From: Mytilinidion resinicola
Lineage: Eukaryota; Ascomycota; Dothideomycetes; Mytilinidiales; Mytilinidiaceae
Assembly (NCBI RefSeq): GCF_010093595.1
Contig: NW_022985443.1
Span: 1,828,993-1,892,992, forward strand
Reading direction: 5' to 3'
DNA: 64,000 nt
Shown in pieces: positions 1-11,035 of this stretch. Positions within the stretch are counted from its first letter, which is position 1. Every line of letters begins with the position of its first letter. A program made the translations under genes and the position numbers. The notes beneath the pieces are model-generated. The model had not been told where the DNA came from. It made no database searches and saw only the letters and a list, made by a program, of their open reading frames with translations.

Positions 1-1
1 A

Positions 2-94
2 TCGTTCGCGAATACCGTAAAGACGGTCGAGAACGACGACTGGGCCGCCATTGAGAGTCTACGTCCGCCAGCAGAGGCTTTGTTCTCCATCTAA
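2..94 (+). CDS. 3' end of an unidentified gene, cut by the window edge
   Basis: An open frame runs from base 2 to a TAA at 92-94 and encodes about 30 residues ending in RPPAEALFSI. The composition is protein-like, but no family can be named from so short a tail. It lies on the same strand as, and about 175 bp upstream of, the ubiquitin-protease pseudogene. It could also be a chance frame. Confidence 0.3.
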   Translation, partial: SFANTVKTVENDDWAAIESLRPPAEALFSI

Positions 95-268
95 TAACAA
101 TCTTATTGTTTGCTAGAACAAAGAGAGTTGGGCATATTTCCTTATCTTCTTAGACATTGGGTGTATATACAGTCACAGTTGATCAATCTATAAGGTGCAC
201 GTTCCTCTACAAAGGCCAACAAGCTTACTACCGACGTTAATTTTAAGTCAATCTGAAATCGTAGCATA

Positions 269-1952
269 ATGACAAGAGGCCCACGAAATATCCTGAACGG
301 GCTGGACCCGGTAAACACACTCCCTGATCGAATCCGCAATTTGCGTCAGCGGCAACGTGTCGGCTTAGGTCACGCCGTGCAACTTGCCCGATCCGCAAAC
401 GTAAGACTGTTTGATTCACATATTCATCTGATGGGCTAACATATCGTATAGTTTGCAGGAATATCTAAGCAATGGCCTGCTCGCTGCCTCAACAAACGCA
501 GCAGAGGCCTCCACAATCATGGAAACCATTGCTACCGCCACTCGGCTATGCAAGGCCTGCTTCATATTCCACAAATTCTGAACTGGATCGAAGAGCACGA
601 CAACGGGACGGCCACGTCAGCTTGCGCTATAGCTCCCACCGGCGCTAGGAGATGCCCAATCTGTGAGCTTAGAGACATAGCCCGACGGTATATTGGGATG
701 GCCGTGTTGTGGGTAACCAAGTCACTCGTTTTGATTTTATCATGTGGCAGACCAGACACCGCGTAAATATGGACTATCAGTTGAGCAATAATGAGCAAGA
801 AGATGCCAACGAGTTCCTCGAATGGCTCGTGTCAAAAGCAATTGTAAACCCCTTAAACGCGTAAGTTGCTTCTTTCCTTCTATTTCCATCCCTTCCCCTA
901 AGGCCATAGGTCTAGACATTGATATACTACTACTTGAGTACTCTTTTTGGAAGCTAGATACTACTGTCGGGAGCGCCCACCCTAGCAGGAAGCTAACTAA
1001 TCAAGAGGAAGCTCAGGTTCCGCTCACTTAATCTTGACATGGCAATTGGAGTTTTGAGGCCTGGTTGGGGTACCCCAAGCAAGCGGTAAACGAGTGCCCA
1101 TAGATTCACGGCCCGCCATTGTGTATTCCTTGCATTTGATAGTAAAGCTAACATTTTCTAGTGCGAGTATTCCGACGTGGCAACGACAGTACGAAGGTCT
1201 CTTCGAAATCCGCCTCTCTCAACGGTGAAAATGTACAGTTTGTGCTACCATGCGTGAAATAGCTACCGGCGCAGTGGATGAGTTTCCTCTCGTGGTGTTC
1301 ACGACAGGAGATAGTAACCTCCAAGCCCTCGGTGCGGCCAAGTTTGGAGACCAAGATATACATGTTGCCTGCGATACCTGCGGTGGGACCACGAATCAGG
1401 TGTCGAACGAACGGATCTTCTCAGCACCCTGAGATACTAGTCGTCAAGATTAGACGAGATGACTTTGGTGAGACGGGTGAGACTAACCGCCAGGGCGAGG
1501 CTATTCTTGGCCCTATCAAGATCTTTGACCGAATTAAAGCCAACAAGACGTTGAACTTGACCGACTTCCAAGAGAATAAGGATCTGGCCCTGATTTACGA
1601 GCTCTCTGGTGTTGCGTCACACAACGGAGATGATATTGAGGAAGGCCATTGCATCGCGCACACAACTGGGCCTGAAATCAATGGTAGGACTCCAGTCGAC
1701 GCCATTTCGGATAGTAATGTCCAGATTTCAACTCACAAGATGCTTTCACAGGATCCGAAGAGCTATCATGCTGATCCAGCTGAGGAGGAAGAGCGCAAGG
1801 AAAACTTTGAGAACTATTTCGCATTCTACATCAAATCAAGCAGTAGTCACCCGCTTACTGCCAGAGTGTATGCCGGGTTGGAGTCGACTGCGCGGCCATT
1901 TGGGAAGGGCCAGAACAAACGCGTGAAAAAAGGCGAAACAGGTTGCGGCTAA
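269..1952 (+). pseudogene. ubiquitin-specific protease (USP/UCH family) pseudogene
   Basis: Pieces of a USP catalytic domain lie in order. The cysteine box (GNHCYRHSAMQ) is near 527-553, the QEDANEFLEWL box near 790-825, and a Cys-pair zinc ribbon (CTVC ... CDTC) at 1230-1380. A histidine-box-like stretch (EEGHCIAH) is near 1640-1660. Plausible introns are 401-451, 713-750 (38 nt, very short) and 861-1161. Two lesions are not explained by splicing. One is an in-frame TGA at 1226-1228, just before the zinc ribbon. The other is a one-base frame change near 1415-1425, between the ribbon and the EILVVKIRRDDF segment. The active-site histidine box reads GHC rather than the usual GHY. The family removes ubiquitin from proteins. 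This copy is probably dead. Confidence 0.7.
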
Positions 1953-2657
1953 TCGGAGAGGCAATACGCAGGGCTAGACCAGGCTGATCGGACTACCAAA
2001 GCGCAATAGCACCCAAAGTCGCTGTAGTTTTCGAGATGCTTGTGACCGCTGGGGGTGGCCTCCGTTCGTATAAATATCTCAACATGATGTAAAGAATTCC
2101 GACGCTTCTATTGGACACCGTGAGAATGTAGCCGTTTGACAAGCTCTCACCACCGCTAGCAGTGGCTCGGGTGGGTATGAAACGGCGGAGAAGACGGTAA
2201 AAGATTACAGGGTGTGAATCGCATCTAGACGGATGGGGGTGTTTACCAATGCCAGAGGTGCCTCTACACTCTACGATACATACATTCAGGTGAGTGTAAA
2301 AAAGTCGGACGGTGTATATTAGACTAGACGAAATGGATGCCTTTTTCTAGAGACATGCTACCGCTAGAGGTAGCCTACGTCGGCGTAAAATACGGAATAT
2401 GATGTAAAGTGGTAACGTCCATTCCTGCGTGCCGAGACCTCGCAATACCACTATTCATTCTGGACGTGGATGAGAACGTCGCTCTGGACGTCCTCGGATG
2501 CACTGGAAAGCTCATATATCCCGTCATAAATCTTATCAAGTGTGCTATTGTGGTGACTTGATACTCATCAACTGGGCTGACATAATATGGCTCGCACCTG
2601 CTGGCTGTATGGATAGGTCGAAAGCAGCATAGCGACCGTTATAACCTACCACCTACG
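1953..2657. other. non-coding stretch with degenerate direct repeats
   Basis: No convincing reading frame. Two related segments of about 55 bp, near 2044-2100 and 2354-2412, share an ACCGCT..GGT core and the string ATGATGTAAAG. They look like worn repeat copies. Confidence 0.35.
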
Positions 2658-3179
2658 TTACTCGACTTCTTTAGGCGCGTAGAGGGAATAATACCTGGAA
2701 ACAGAACAGAGTGTCAGGACATTTGAATTGGAGCCCTGGAGTGAGACGAGCTTTATACGGTCCGGCACACGCTGTTCACGGTGCGTCTCCGCTTCATGTG
2801 CAAGTTCTTGAAGCCATTTGCAAGATTCGCATGATTTGTCCCCTTTCCAGTGCCAGACAACCAATCCATCGCTTTTACGGGCAATGTAGCTGGTTCCGTC
2901 GTAGCGGTGAGGCGCTATGGTCAAGGCCGAGAAGTCCAGGTCGGAACAATTCTTGCATATGATCTCTTCACGCTCCGGATGTGCGCTTGCAGCTTCAGAT
3001 TTGGGCGCGTCGAGTGTTCGATTCTTTTTCCCCTTTCCCAAAGAGAACTTCATGAACTGATGGAGCAATGGCGACATTCTGTTGGAGAAGTTTGAAGTAT
3101 GTCGTCTAAGCACAGCTCTGGCAGTTTCCCATTTCTCAGAACTGTGAAGGGGCGGAGTAAGGAGAAAGCTACGCCGCAT
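2658..3179 (-). CDS. short HET-like N-terminal protein, possibly truncated
   Basis: The 173-residue frame has a central stretch with two Cys pairs (ICKNCSDLDF near residue 75, and SCESCKWL near residue 117). This spacing and style are seen ahead of the HET domain in many fungal heterokaryon-incompatibility proteins. The HET core itself (AISHVW type motifs) is absent, so this is either a fragment of a larger gene or a short unrelated zinc-binding protein. No signal peptide or membrane segment is seen. It lies in the decayed left zone next to a pseudogene, which favours a truncated relic. The function is not known. Confidence 0.4.
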   Translation of the reverse strand: MRRSFLLTPPLHSSEKWETARAVLRRHTSNFSNRMSPLLHQFMKFSLGKGKKNRTLDAPKSEAASAHPEREEIICKNCSDLDFSALTIAPHRYDGTSYIARKSDGLVVWHWKGDKSCESCKWLQELAHEAETHREQRVPDRIKLVSLQGSNSNVLTLCSVSRYYSLYAPKEVE

Positions 3180-4056
3180 TGGGACTAGTGTTTGAAGTGA
3201 TTATTTTGTCGCGCACTAGAATACTAAGTCGACGACACTCTTGACGCTCCACTGACTTCGACGAACCATCAGCGATGCGCATTTCCAACAATTTCCGTCA
3301 ATACTCATCTATCGTAAGGATCTGGTAGCTGTATTCTACCGGATCACCTTACGAGAGACCTTTTGCGGCTTTCATAAAGCCCTAAGATACAACCTCCCTT
3401 CCAAAAGATGTCAGGATACACACGATGGACGTACAGGCGAACTGCCCAGACCTGCCGAACATCCTATTCTACTTCTGTTTTCATTATGGACACCGGATTT
3501 GATCCTATGTTCGATGCAGGAACTCACTATTGACGCCCGCGGTCGATCGGAAGCGAGGATCAGGAACACGTGCGTTCCTGGTAAAGATGAACAATTGTAC
3601 CCCGGAATATATCGGCCTGCGTGTGGGCTGAACACGCACGCAGGTTGAGCAGCTGCTACTTGTACGTATGATTTGTAGCGTGACAGCGTTGCAGCTACGA
3701 AAGACCGAATGGCTGCAAATCCTCGCATGGGGAAAATCTGTGTCATGGATTCTTGTAAATCGTAGGTGGCGATCCACACATGATGTCGGGCAGCCGCTTC
3801 CAGAAAGCTACTACCCGCGGGTTACTCCGCTCTGCTGCTTCCACGCGGTTGAGGCTGGTGTCCCCACTTCTCAAAATGTTTGCGAGCTAGAATCCGCCGT
3901 TTCGTGCCTGGCCAGCTCGATACGTCACTTGCTACTCACTTCTTAGACAACGAATTTTCTTCCTGGGTTTCCCATTCTCAACGTTTGCCTTTGATACCTT
4001 GAATTCTCTTTCAGCACTTATTTAATTCGATAGACCTTTCTTCGTTCTTCCTCAAC
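3180..4056. other. intergenic, upstream of the GH17 gene
   Basis: Short overlapping frames occur on both strands at 3411-3946, but none has protein-like composition or a recognisable motif. The final 100 bases before 4057 are pyrimidine-rich, as in fungal promoters and leaders. Confidence 0.4.
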
Positions 4057-5075
4057 ATGCGTACCTCTTTCACGTTTGGCGTTGCTGCCGCGATCGCGAC
4101 CGTTAACGCTCAGTTGCGTGGCTTCAATTATGGCAGTACCTTCAACACCGGAGCCAATAAACAGCAATCGGATTTCGAAGCCGAGTTCACGACTGCACAG
4201 GGTCTCGTGGGAGCGAGCGGCTTCACTAGTGCACGCCTTTACACTATGATCCAGGGCGGAACGACGAATACGCCCATCTCAGCGATCCCCGCAGCAATTT
4301 CTACCAAAACAACTCTTCTCTTGGGTCTTTGGGCGTCGGCAGGATCGGCCGCTTTCAACAACGAGATCGCTGCTCTCAACGCTGCGATTAGCCAATATGG
4401 AACTTCCTTTACCGACTTGATTGTTGGCATATCTGTTGGCAGCGAGGACCTTTATCGCAATTCCCCTACGGGAATCATCAACAATTCCGGAGTCGGTGCT
4501 CAACCAGATGAGCTTGTGAGCTATATCACCCAGGTACGACAAGCAATCCAAGGAACTGGAGCTAGCGGAGCGGTCATAGGCCATGTCGACACCTGGACAG
4601 CATATGTGAACGCCTCCAACAATGCCTTAATTTCTGCTTGCGATTTCCTGGGAATGGACGCTGTGAGTAGATTTGTCAATCATCTCGCACAACGCTGACT
4701 ATAGCATAGTATCCATACTTCCAAAACACCGTCGATAATGACATAGGGGGTTCCAATGCCACATTCTTCGATGCCTACGATGCTACCGTAGGTGCTGCTC
4801 AAGGAAAGCCCGTTTGGGTAACGGAAACCGGCTGGCCAGTTAGCGGACCAACGGAGAATCTGGCTGTGGCCAGTATCGACAATGCCCAGACATACTGGAA
4901 GCAGACTGCGTGTAGCCTCCTTGGCAATATCAACACGTTTTGGTACACCCTACAGGATGCCGAGCCAAATACGCCTAGCCCGAGTTTCGGCCTTGTTGGC
5001 GGCCCTACACTATCAACCACTCCTCTGTTCGATTTGACCTGTCCAGCAGGGGGCAGCGGCGCTGTAAGTAGATGA
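4057..5075 (+). CDS. secreted GH17 endo-1,3-beta-glucanase-like protein
   Basis: Exons 4057-4662 and 4710-5075, with a 47-nt GT-AG intron, give 323 residues. The first ~19 residues are a signal peptide ending at VNA-Q. GH17 features are present: [10 protein letters not shown] near the start, the acid/base glutamate in [11 protein letters not shown] near residue 130, and the nucleophile glutamate in VWVTETGWP in exon 2. The family cleaves beta-1,3-glucan in fungal cell walls or transfers glucan chains. A donor-like GTAAGT at 5064 lies 10 nt before the stop, and an acceptor-like CAG at 5100-5102 lies just downstream. The true C-terminus may therefore be a further exon, and a GPI signal cannot be judged. 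A But2-domain frame follows on the same strand. Confidence 0.85.
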
Positions 5076-5333
5076 ATTTCCTTTTGCGACTGACTACTAC
5101 AGCTTCTCAAACGCGACACTGCCACTCTGCTACCCAAATCTAGGCGACAACAGGCTGAAGCACTCCTCGAGACAAAAGATCTGTGCTTCCATCCTCGTTG
5201 CTAATGGGGTGAAGAAAAACAGCACCAGCGTAAACAATTCGAGTAGCAGTGGGGCGCATTTGATCAGTAGCTGAGCGAACATCTATATCTTCGCAAGCAA
5301 CCCTCTAATCTGAGTGCAGGCACGTTAACCCGT

Positions 5334-5921
5334 ATGAGAACCACCGTGCATTTCTCCATCCATACTATCACCACATCCAACCCAATCATCACCAAGACCA
5401 TGAGCAAAATCTCGCCGGCTGTGACCACTGTACCAACATCTAGCCCGGCTGAGCTATCCGGCAGTTATCAGGTCCCACACCTCATCATTCCGATCGACAG
5501 CTCGCAACCTGAAACGACTATGGGCACGAGTTATGAGGGCATAGTCTCTCCCACCGTGTCTACCCTCTTCAATTTCGACATCCCCACGAGCTACGTTGGC
5601 AAGATATGCAATCTCGTCTTTCTCTACCCGGACGGATCTCAACAACGCTGGCCAGTTTACACGGCTGACTCTGATGGCGGCATCACTGTTCAGCAACTGG
5701 CTACACCGGCAAATACAAGCACGACCTTTGCGAATGTTCCCGCTGGTAAGATTTTCGGTGTTGTGAAGCATCTCGATGCTGGACAGGGTTACACCATCTA
5801 CAGCGGGCCGTGTGCGGCGGGAAAGACTCTCAGCTACCGGATTGACTCAGCGGATGGGCTGGACATGAAGTTCTTTCAGGGTGTCAGCCCGCCTCTCGGC
5901 TTGTTTATTACCGTATCCTAA
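5334..5921 (+). CDS. But2 C-terminal-domain protein
   Basis: This 195-residue frame has a Thr/Ser-rich N-terminus, followed from about residue 45 by a But2-type beta-rich domain: QVPHLIIPID, NFDIPTSYVGKICNLVF and the terminal GLFITVS. Such domains usually sit at the end of secreted or cell-wall fungal proteins. No signal peptide is visible in this frame. The real start may be in an upstream exon, or the frame could be the end of a longer transcript that includes the GH17 gene 258 bp upstream. The family name comes from a fission-yeast Uba3-binding protein. The role of secreted members is unknown. Confidence 0.6.
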   Translation: MRTTVHFSIHTITTSNPIITKTMSKISPAVTTVPTSSPAELSGSYQVPHLIIPIDSSQPETTMGTSYEGIVSPTVSTLFNFDIPTSYVGKICNLVFLYPDGSQQRWPVYTADSDGGITVQQLATPANTSTTFANVPAGKIFGVVKHLDAGQGYTIYSGPCAAGKTLSYRIDSADGLDMKFFQGVSPPLGLFITVS

Positions 5922-6396
5922 TTTTCAGGTCGAGGGGACTTTGTGGTGTTGCTCAACACGGACAAGTATCGCGTATTTTGATTGGATGAAAGTGTAGTAA
6001 TGGAGACGATGCACGGTCTCTTCTCAACGGTTTCCTATATACTTTTAATCACTCCATCCTAGTTCCTACGACAACAGGTTCTCAGGTCCAGACTATCACA
6101 TTCAGTGCTTCGCTCACGTGACTTTCACGTGATGCCTTGTCGATGGGTTGCCAGTGAATTGGTAATCCCAGTGAAATCTTATCCCAGCTGCAGGCGCAAT
6201 ACGCTTCTCTCGCTCATTCACCGCCAGTGATGGTTTCTCACGCCTACAAAAACCCCTTCAGGATTCCGATGGTTCAACTCCCATCATAGCATCTATACCC
6301 ACCACACCATACCACACCAAACCACACTCTACTTTTAGATTCAGTTACCTTCACCTACCGTTTACAAATACTTCGTGCAACCAACATCAACACAAG

Positions 6397-7410
6397 ATGT
6401 CTGCTACTACCACTTCGCTCAACGACACCGTCTCTGCCACTACAGCGAAGATGTCCGAGCCCACCACCCAGACCCAAGACAGCGCCTCTGCTTTCACAAC
6501 TGCTGTCACCAATGCCAACGATCCTGAGGCTACTATCAATGAGGAACCCGGGGTCATTCTAACCGAGTTCCCGAAGTTCAGTGGACTCCCTGCCGAGCTT
6601 CGGATCAAGATCTGGTCACAAGCCTTGGAAGACATCACTCCTCGAGTAGTCGAAGTGTACGACTACAAGGAAGCTCGAGTCACCCCCGGCTTCCCCGGAA
6701 TCTTCCACGCGAGCCACGAGTCCCGGAGGGAAGCTTTCAAGCTGGCCAAGAAGCAGGGCAAGACAATGACCCTCAACGCAGAGGACAAGCAGATGCAGCC
6801 CATCGAGCGCACATTCTACTTCAACTACAAGCGCGATACACTGCTCACCACATGGCGCTTCGCCCCTGATTTCTACGGCACCTTGGCCCCGGAATGGGCT
6901 GACGACGACTTTGACTTCCTCTTCAAGCTCACCGAGAACTACCGCCACCGCGCCATCAAGGACCTCTTCCAGGCCGCGGAGATCGCCAAGGTGCAGAAGC
7001 TGGGTTGGCATCCGATCAATGCGGACCAGATCATCTCGCCTGACGGATTCGCACGGTTCAAGGAACTTAAGGAGTTCGTCTATTTATCGGGTGTCAAGCG
7101 CTACACGCCTTCCAAGGGTCAGCTGCGATATATGAACGGGTGTGTGGCTTCGCTGAAGCTGATGTTTGCAAGCCTCAATGCGGAGGAGCCTTGGTCCAAT
7201 GTAATCTTCGATAAGATCGAGCCGAAAATTCGTGCGGTGTTCTCGGTAGAGGATTTGGTCGACGAGGTTGAGAAAGGGGAGTCCTTGGAGAAGGAGGATC
7301 CGGTCGACGAGGTTGAGAAAGGGGAGTCCTTGAAGAAGGAGGATTCGATGGCTGAGGAAATTGAAGGTGCCTCCGGCGACAGTGTTTTGCAATACGAGAC
7401 TAGCACTTAA
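6397..7410 (+). CDS. 2EXR domain protein
   Basis: A single exon gives 337 residues. After a Thr/Ser-rich leader of ~55 residues comes the 2EXR signature FPKFSGLPAELRIKIWSQAL, then GIFHASHESRREA. This fold is common in ascomycete proteins of unknown role and begins like an F-box. The acidic C-terminal tail contains a 15-residue unit (DEVEKGESL..E) present twice in tandem, encoded by a 45-bp direct repeat at about 7258-7347. A CT-rich leader with CACCACACCATACC repeats precedes the ATG. No membrane segment or signal peptide is present. Confidence 0.8.
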   Translation: MSATTTSLNDTVSATTAKMSEPTTQTQDSASAFTTAVTNANDPEATINEEPGVILTEFPKFSGLPAELRIKIWSQALEDITPRVVEVYDYKEARVTPGFPGIFHASHESRREAFKLAKKQGKTMTLNAEDKQMQPIERTFYFNYKRDTLLTTWRFAPDFYGTLAPEWADDDFDFLFKLTENYRHRAIKDLFQAAEIAKVQKLGWHPINADQIISPDGFARFKELKEFVYLSGVKRYTPSKGQLRYMNGCVASLKLMFASLNAEEPWSNVIFDKIEPKIRAVFSVEDLVDEVEKGESLEKEDPVDEVEKGESLKKEDSMAEEIEGASGDSVLQYETST

Positions 7411-7843
7411 GAGGGGCGAGGCCGTCGACATGACCTAGCCATGCCTGGGAGGTCTGAATGCGGAGTGCTGATTTAGTGTCGCGTTGGGCTGCTGCTTAGA
7501 TCCTGCCATTAGCAGGGAGGATCAGATGATACTATCTGTCTCGAAGCTTGAGTTTCGGTTGATTGCATTTCCTTTGGCGGTTGATTTCTTTACCACAGTA
7601 ATAGGACACAGGTTTGGATATGCCGTATTTTTCATCTTGTTCTGATTTATTTTAGGTGCTGAAGCAACCATCGACAGTGGCAAGTAGGCCGACTGTTAGA
7701 GTGTGAAATTCCACTGATTTGACCTCTCAGGGACTTGACATCTTATGAGAAATTTTAGAATGTGCCAAAGCACCTCTAACAGTGGTAACAACTGTGTCCA
7801 GACTTTTGGCAAATCACTGTAGTTATAGAAACTCTGACGTTTG
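7411..7843. other. intergenic between convergent genes
   Basis: No coding frame. A short inverted pair (CTGTTAGAG near 7697 and CTCTAACAG near 7773) could fold in RNA, but nothing else marks it as a gene. Confidence 0.35.
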
Positions 7844-10599
7844 TCACCAAAGTGATGGCTCTTGCATAGCCTCGTCGTTCAACCCCCAGCTCATTGGGTC
7901 CGCATTTCCGAAACTGAATTGGTCGTCTGACATCTAACACGACCGTGAGTGACGGACGAATGAGTGAGTTTGCAATAATGTTTCTTGGCTTACCATAAAG
8001 TCCCAGCCATCCATCAGCCCACTCGGCGTGCCCAGTGTCATCCCATCGAGCACATCTGCCCCCCCCTCCGTCTGACCTGGCCCTACCTTCTCCTCAAATA
8101 TCACCAAACAGCGTTCTTCTGCTTCTTCTGCAGCTTTAAGTAATAAGGGCGGCAATTCGTCCCTCTCGAGCCCTTTCATAAGACCATCGATATGAGCAGC
8201 AGCCAAACACGCGAGCAAGTAGCCCTTAATGTTGCTCTCTCCAGCCTCCATGCACTGCAGGGCCCACGCTTTCCCGCCATTTACTACGGAAAGAAGGTCC
8301 GGTCGCAGAGGCACCGGGCCTAGACTGTCTTGCTCCTGCAATTGCGTCTTGAGTTCCGCTGCTATGAGAAAGCAAGCCTGGGTAGCGACGGTGCGGAAGA
8401 ATCCGGAGCCACAGACCAGAAAGCGCGTGAAATCGTCTTGAGCCGAAGGGGTCGTGTCACTGTCACTGCGAGGCCGAGACGCCATGATGGACGAGGAGGG
8501 GTACACTGCACACCACAGCTGGAGGGAAGTCTCTATGATTACTTTTCTGGAGTACGCATAGGTCGATTCTCGCAATCCTAGGTCGAAGAATGGAACATGA
8601 AGCGACGAGAGGTAGCGACGCATGATAAAGTCGACCGCGCGTACTCCGAACGAGGAGGGCGAGCTTCCGGTGGTCATTCTGCTTCTTTGAAGGTTTTGAC
8701 AGAGCGTTTTGTATTGTACCCTGAACTCATTATCCAGTCGAAGGGTTTCGTCATATGTATCCCGAGAACCAAGATCGTTCAAGAACTTCGTGATCGCAAG
8801 GCGGAGTGGAAGTGTCTTGCGGAGAGCTATCGCGATGGACATCTGTGTGAAGTTCTCTTCTGGTTTTGGCACTGGATTCTCAGCCATGAGCTCCTCGTCG
8901 TCGAAATTGGAAGGGGGTTCGGTATTGAAATCGTCAAGAGAGACAAGCGGAGGTCCACCGGAGCTCATACTAGACTGTATTGCTACCTCCAAAATCGTAT
9001 TCCATAGCCTCCTTCGCATCTCAGCAGCAAAAACCGTCCTCTTTGGTAGATATACGGGGTCTCTGTGCAACCCCATGTACATAGCCGTTCTGAGCAACTC
9101 GCCAACCGAAGTCCAGATCATAGTTCCACCTACACCTACTGTTTCTCGAGCGACCAAGAGTAGGAGAGTGGTTTGCAGAGACTGAATGCTTAATCGTAAT
9201 TTGAATTCGGGCTCTGAGTACCAGGTTTGTGCCTCATACACCCATTTGATGGCCAAATGGCGTAAAGAGAAGTGTTCATCGTACGTGGTGGCCCCGATCG
9301 CGAGAACTAGCTTGACTTGAACTAGGAATGCGTTATCGGGCTCTTTTTCCGATGTCCACAGCGCCTCGTAGTCTTTTCTGAAGGTAGGAACGTGCAGAAT
9401 CCGATAGATCGTTTCGGTCGTCCAGAGATAGCAGCTGACGAGCTTGTCGGCAAGCTCTTTTGGTGGTAGGTCGGCCTTCGAGGTCGGCGGTGTGGGCCAC
9501 GGTGGCTCTCGCCGCATTTTGATGACTTTTGCCAAAGCTTTGCACCGTTGAAGGCCAATACACACTTTCGAGGTATCTTCTCGCAGATGTGGCTCCATCA
9601 TTCTAATCATATCGAATACGTCGCGGAACTAAAGACCAGTTAGCCGGTTGATTCACAGCTTGAATTTGTTGCTGTCTGTGTACACTCTTCTGCCACTGCA
9701 TGCAGTGCTTCAGCACATCGCCGGAGCTTGACGTTTTTGAGACCGCGTCGAGGCATCCATGACAGTGGCAAACGGTATACACAGTGAGGCAGCCTATGAC
9801 CTACCAATGCAGCAGAGTTAATCCAATGACTTTGACCGAATAGACGGGATTTGTGCATGACGCTGCGTTGGCTAACATGAGCCTGGCCAAAAAGGCGTTT
9901 CTCGTGTTGGATGTTGAAAGTTCCACTTATAGAAGACGCCATTGTTTCTATGTCGGAAGTAAGAGCGGGAGAGTGGGCAGCACTTTGCATTAATTGAGAC
10001 ACCTCATCTTCAAGTCGTCTGATCTCTCGCTTCATGGATTCGATATCGGAGGCAGATAGCTGACTAGCAGGAGTTGAGGCACTTGTTGAACTGGACAATG
10101 ACATTTGAGGACGGCTTGGGATCATTTTGTCAACAGGTAGAGGCCGTTGAGACTCCACTAGCTCTTGGGTGAAGCCAAAGTCCGTCGTAGTACACGACTT
10201 CGTTTCCGAAGCATCGTGATTCGCATTGATATGTGGTAGCTCTCTGCACACGTTCATAGCTCCTTGGGGGCCTCCGAGTGTAGTGAAATTGGTCGCCCCA
10301 TGGCTAAGACGCCGTCGCAAAGGTGGGTTGTCGTCATACACGCAAGTGTCATTTTTGGACCGCACACAGTTACTACAGGGGAACTCTCGATTGCATCGAA
10401 TTTTACGTTTTCTGCAGACAGAGCATGATCTGTACCCCTATTATTAGCCTTACAGATGCAATGTCGTAACTTGAGTTGATCGTAGTAGCTTTCTGTAAAC
10501 ATGGGCGCCTCTTTGGAGGGCTCTTTAAGGTCGATTAGGGATAGCGGGGACAACAACGTACACAGCTGGCCTTCTACGGCGGCGTTCAGGCTCGGACAT
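7844..10599 (-). CDS. Zn2Cys6 transcription factor with fungal-specific middle homology domain
   Basis: Proposed exons are 10599-10564, 10437-9805, 9628-7994 and 7933-7844, all in phase 0, giving 797 residues. The binuclear zinc cluster follows the start directly: CSVCRKRKIRCNREF, then CSNC and a sixth Cys in NDTC. It is preceded by a run of arginines (PERRRRRP). A short coiled coil (IESMKREIRRLEDEV) lies near residue 130. The fungal transcription-factor domain covers the large exon (FRDVFDMI, YRILHVPTFRKDYEALW, MGLHRDP, EMRRRLWNTILE). The last small exon gives an acidic, aromatic tail (DDQFSFGNADPMSW), a plausible activation segment. An MFS gene starts 437 bp away on the other strand and may be its target. 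The first intron is the least certain. Confidence 0.85.
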
Positions 10600-11035
10600 G
10601 ACCGTCTTGAAGTGACTACGCTGGGTGATTCAAGACACACGAAAAATGGGTCAAAGAATATTTGTATCTGTGTCGTGTCTCAAACGGCATGTTGTAGAAG
10701 ATTTTCGATTGGGGAAATGGATAAGTTGGAATCATTCAGATGAGTAGAAGTCGTGTAGTTGCGGGCATGGTCCTTCTCGTCTGAAGTTCGCCGAACAACG
10801 CTTGCTAAACCCGCATCACGTGATTTATAAGGCCAATCACAACTTGCGATCAGCAGCATATACCGAGTCTCCGTGTTTTTATCTCCGTACGTCCCATTTC
10901 CGAGATGCAGCGAACTCTTCAATAGTAAGTATATATGATGGATTCTGTGCTTCCTGGAAATGCATCTTACTTTCGAGGTTTCAACCACCTCCCTCATATC
11001 CTCATTTCGAAAGCAACCTCCGGCTATATCCCAAT
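10600..11035. promoter_or_regulatory. divergent promoter of the Zn2Cys6 regulator and MFS gene
   Basis: There is 436 bp between two divergent starts. It includes a palindromic CACGTG core within GCATCACGTGATTTATAA near 10811-10828, with an AT-rich TATA-like stretch after it. CACGTG is the site of many bHLH factors. A role here is inference. Confidence 0.4.

Noticed and set aside
3411..3946. Overlapping 90-120 codon frames on both strands
   Set aside because: No motif, no splice logic and atypical composition; probably chance frames.
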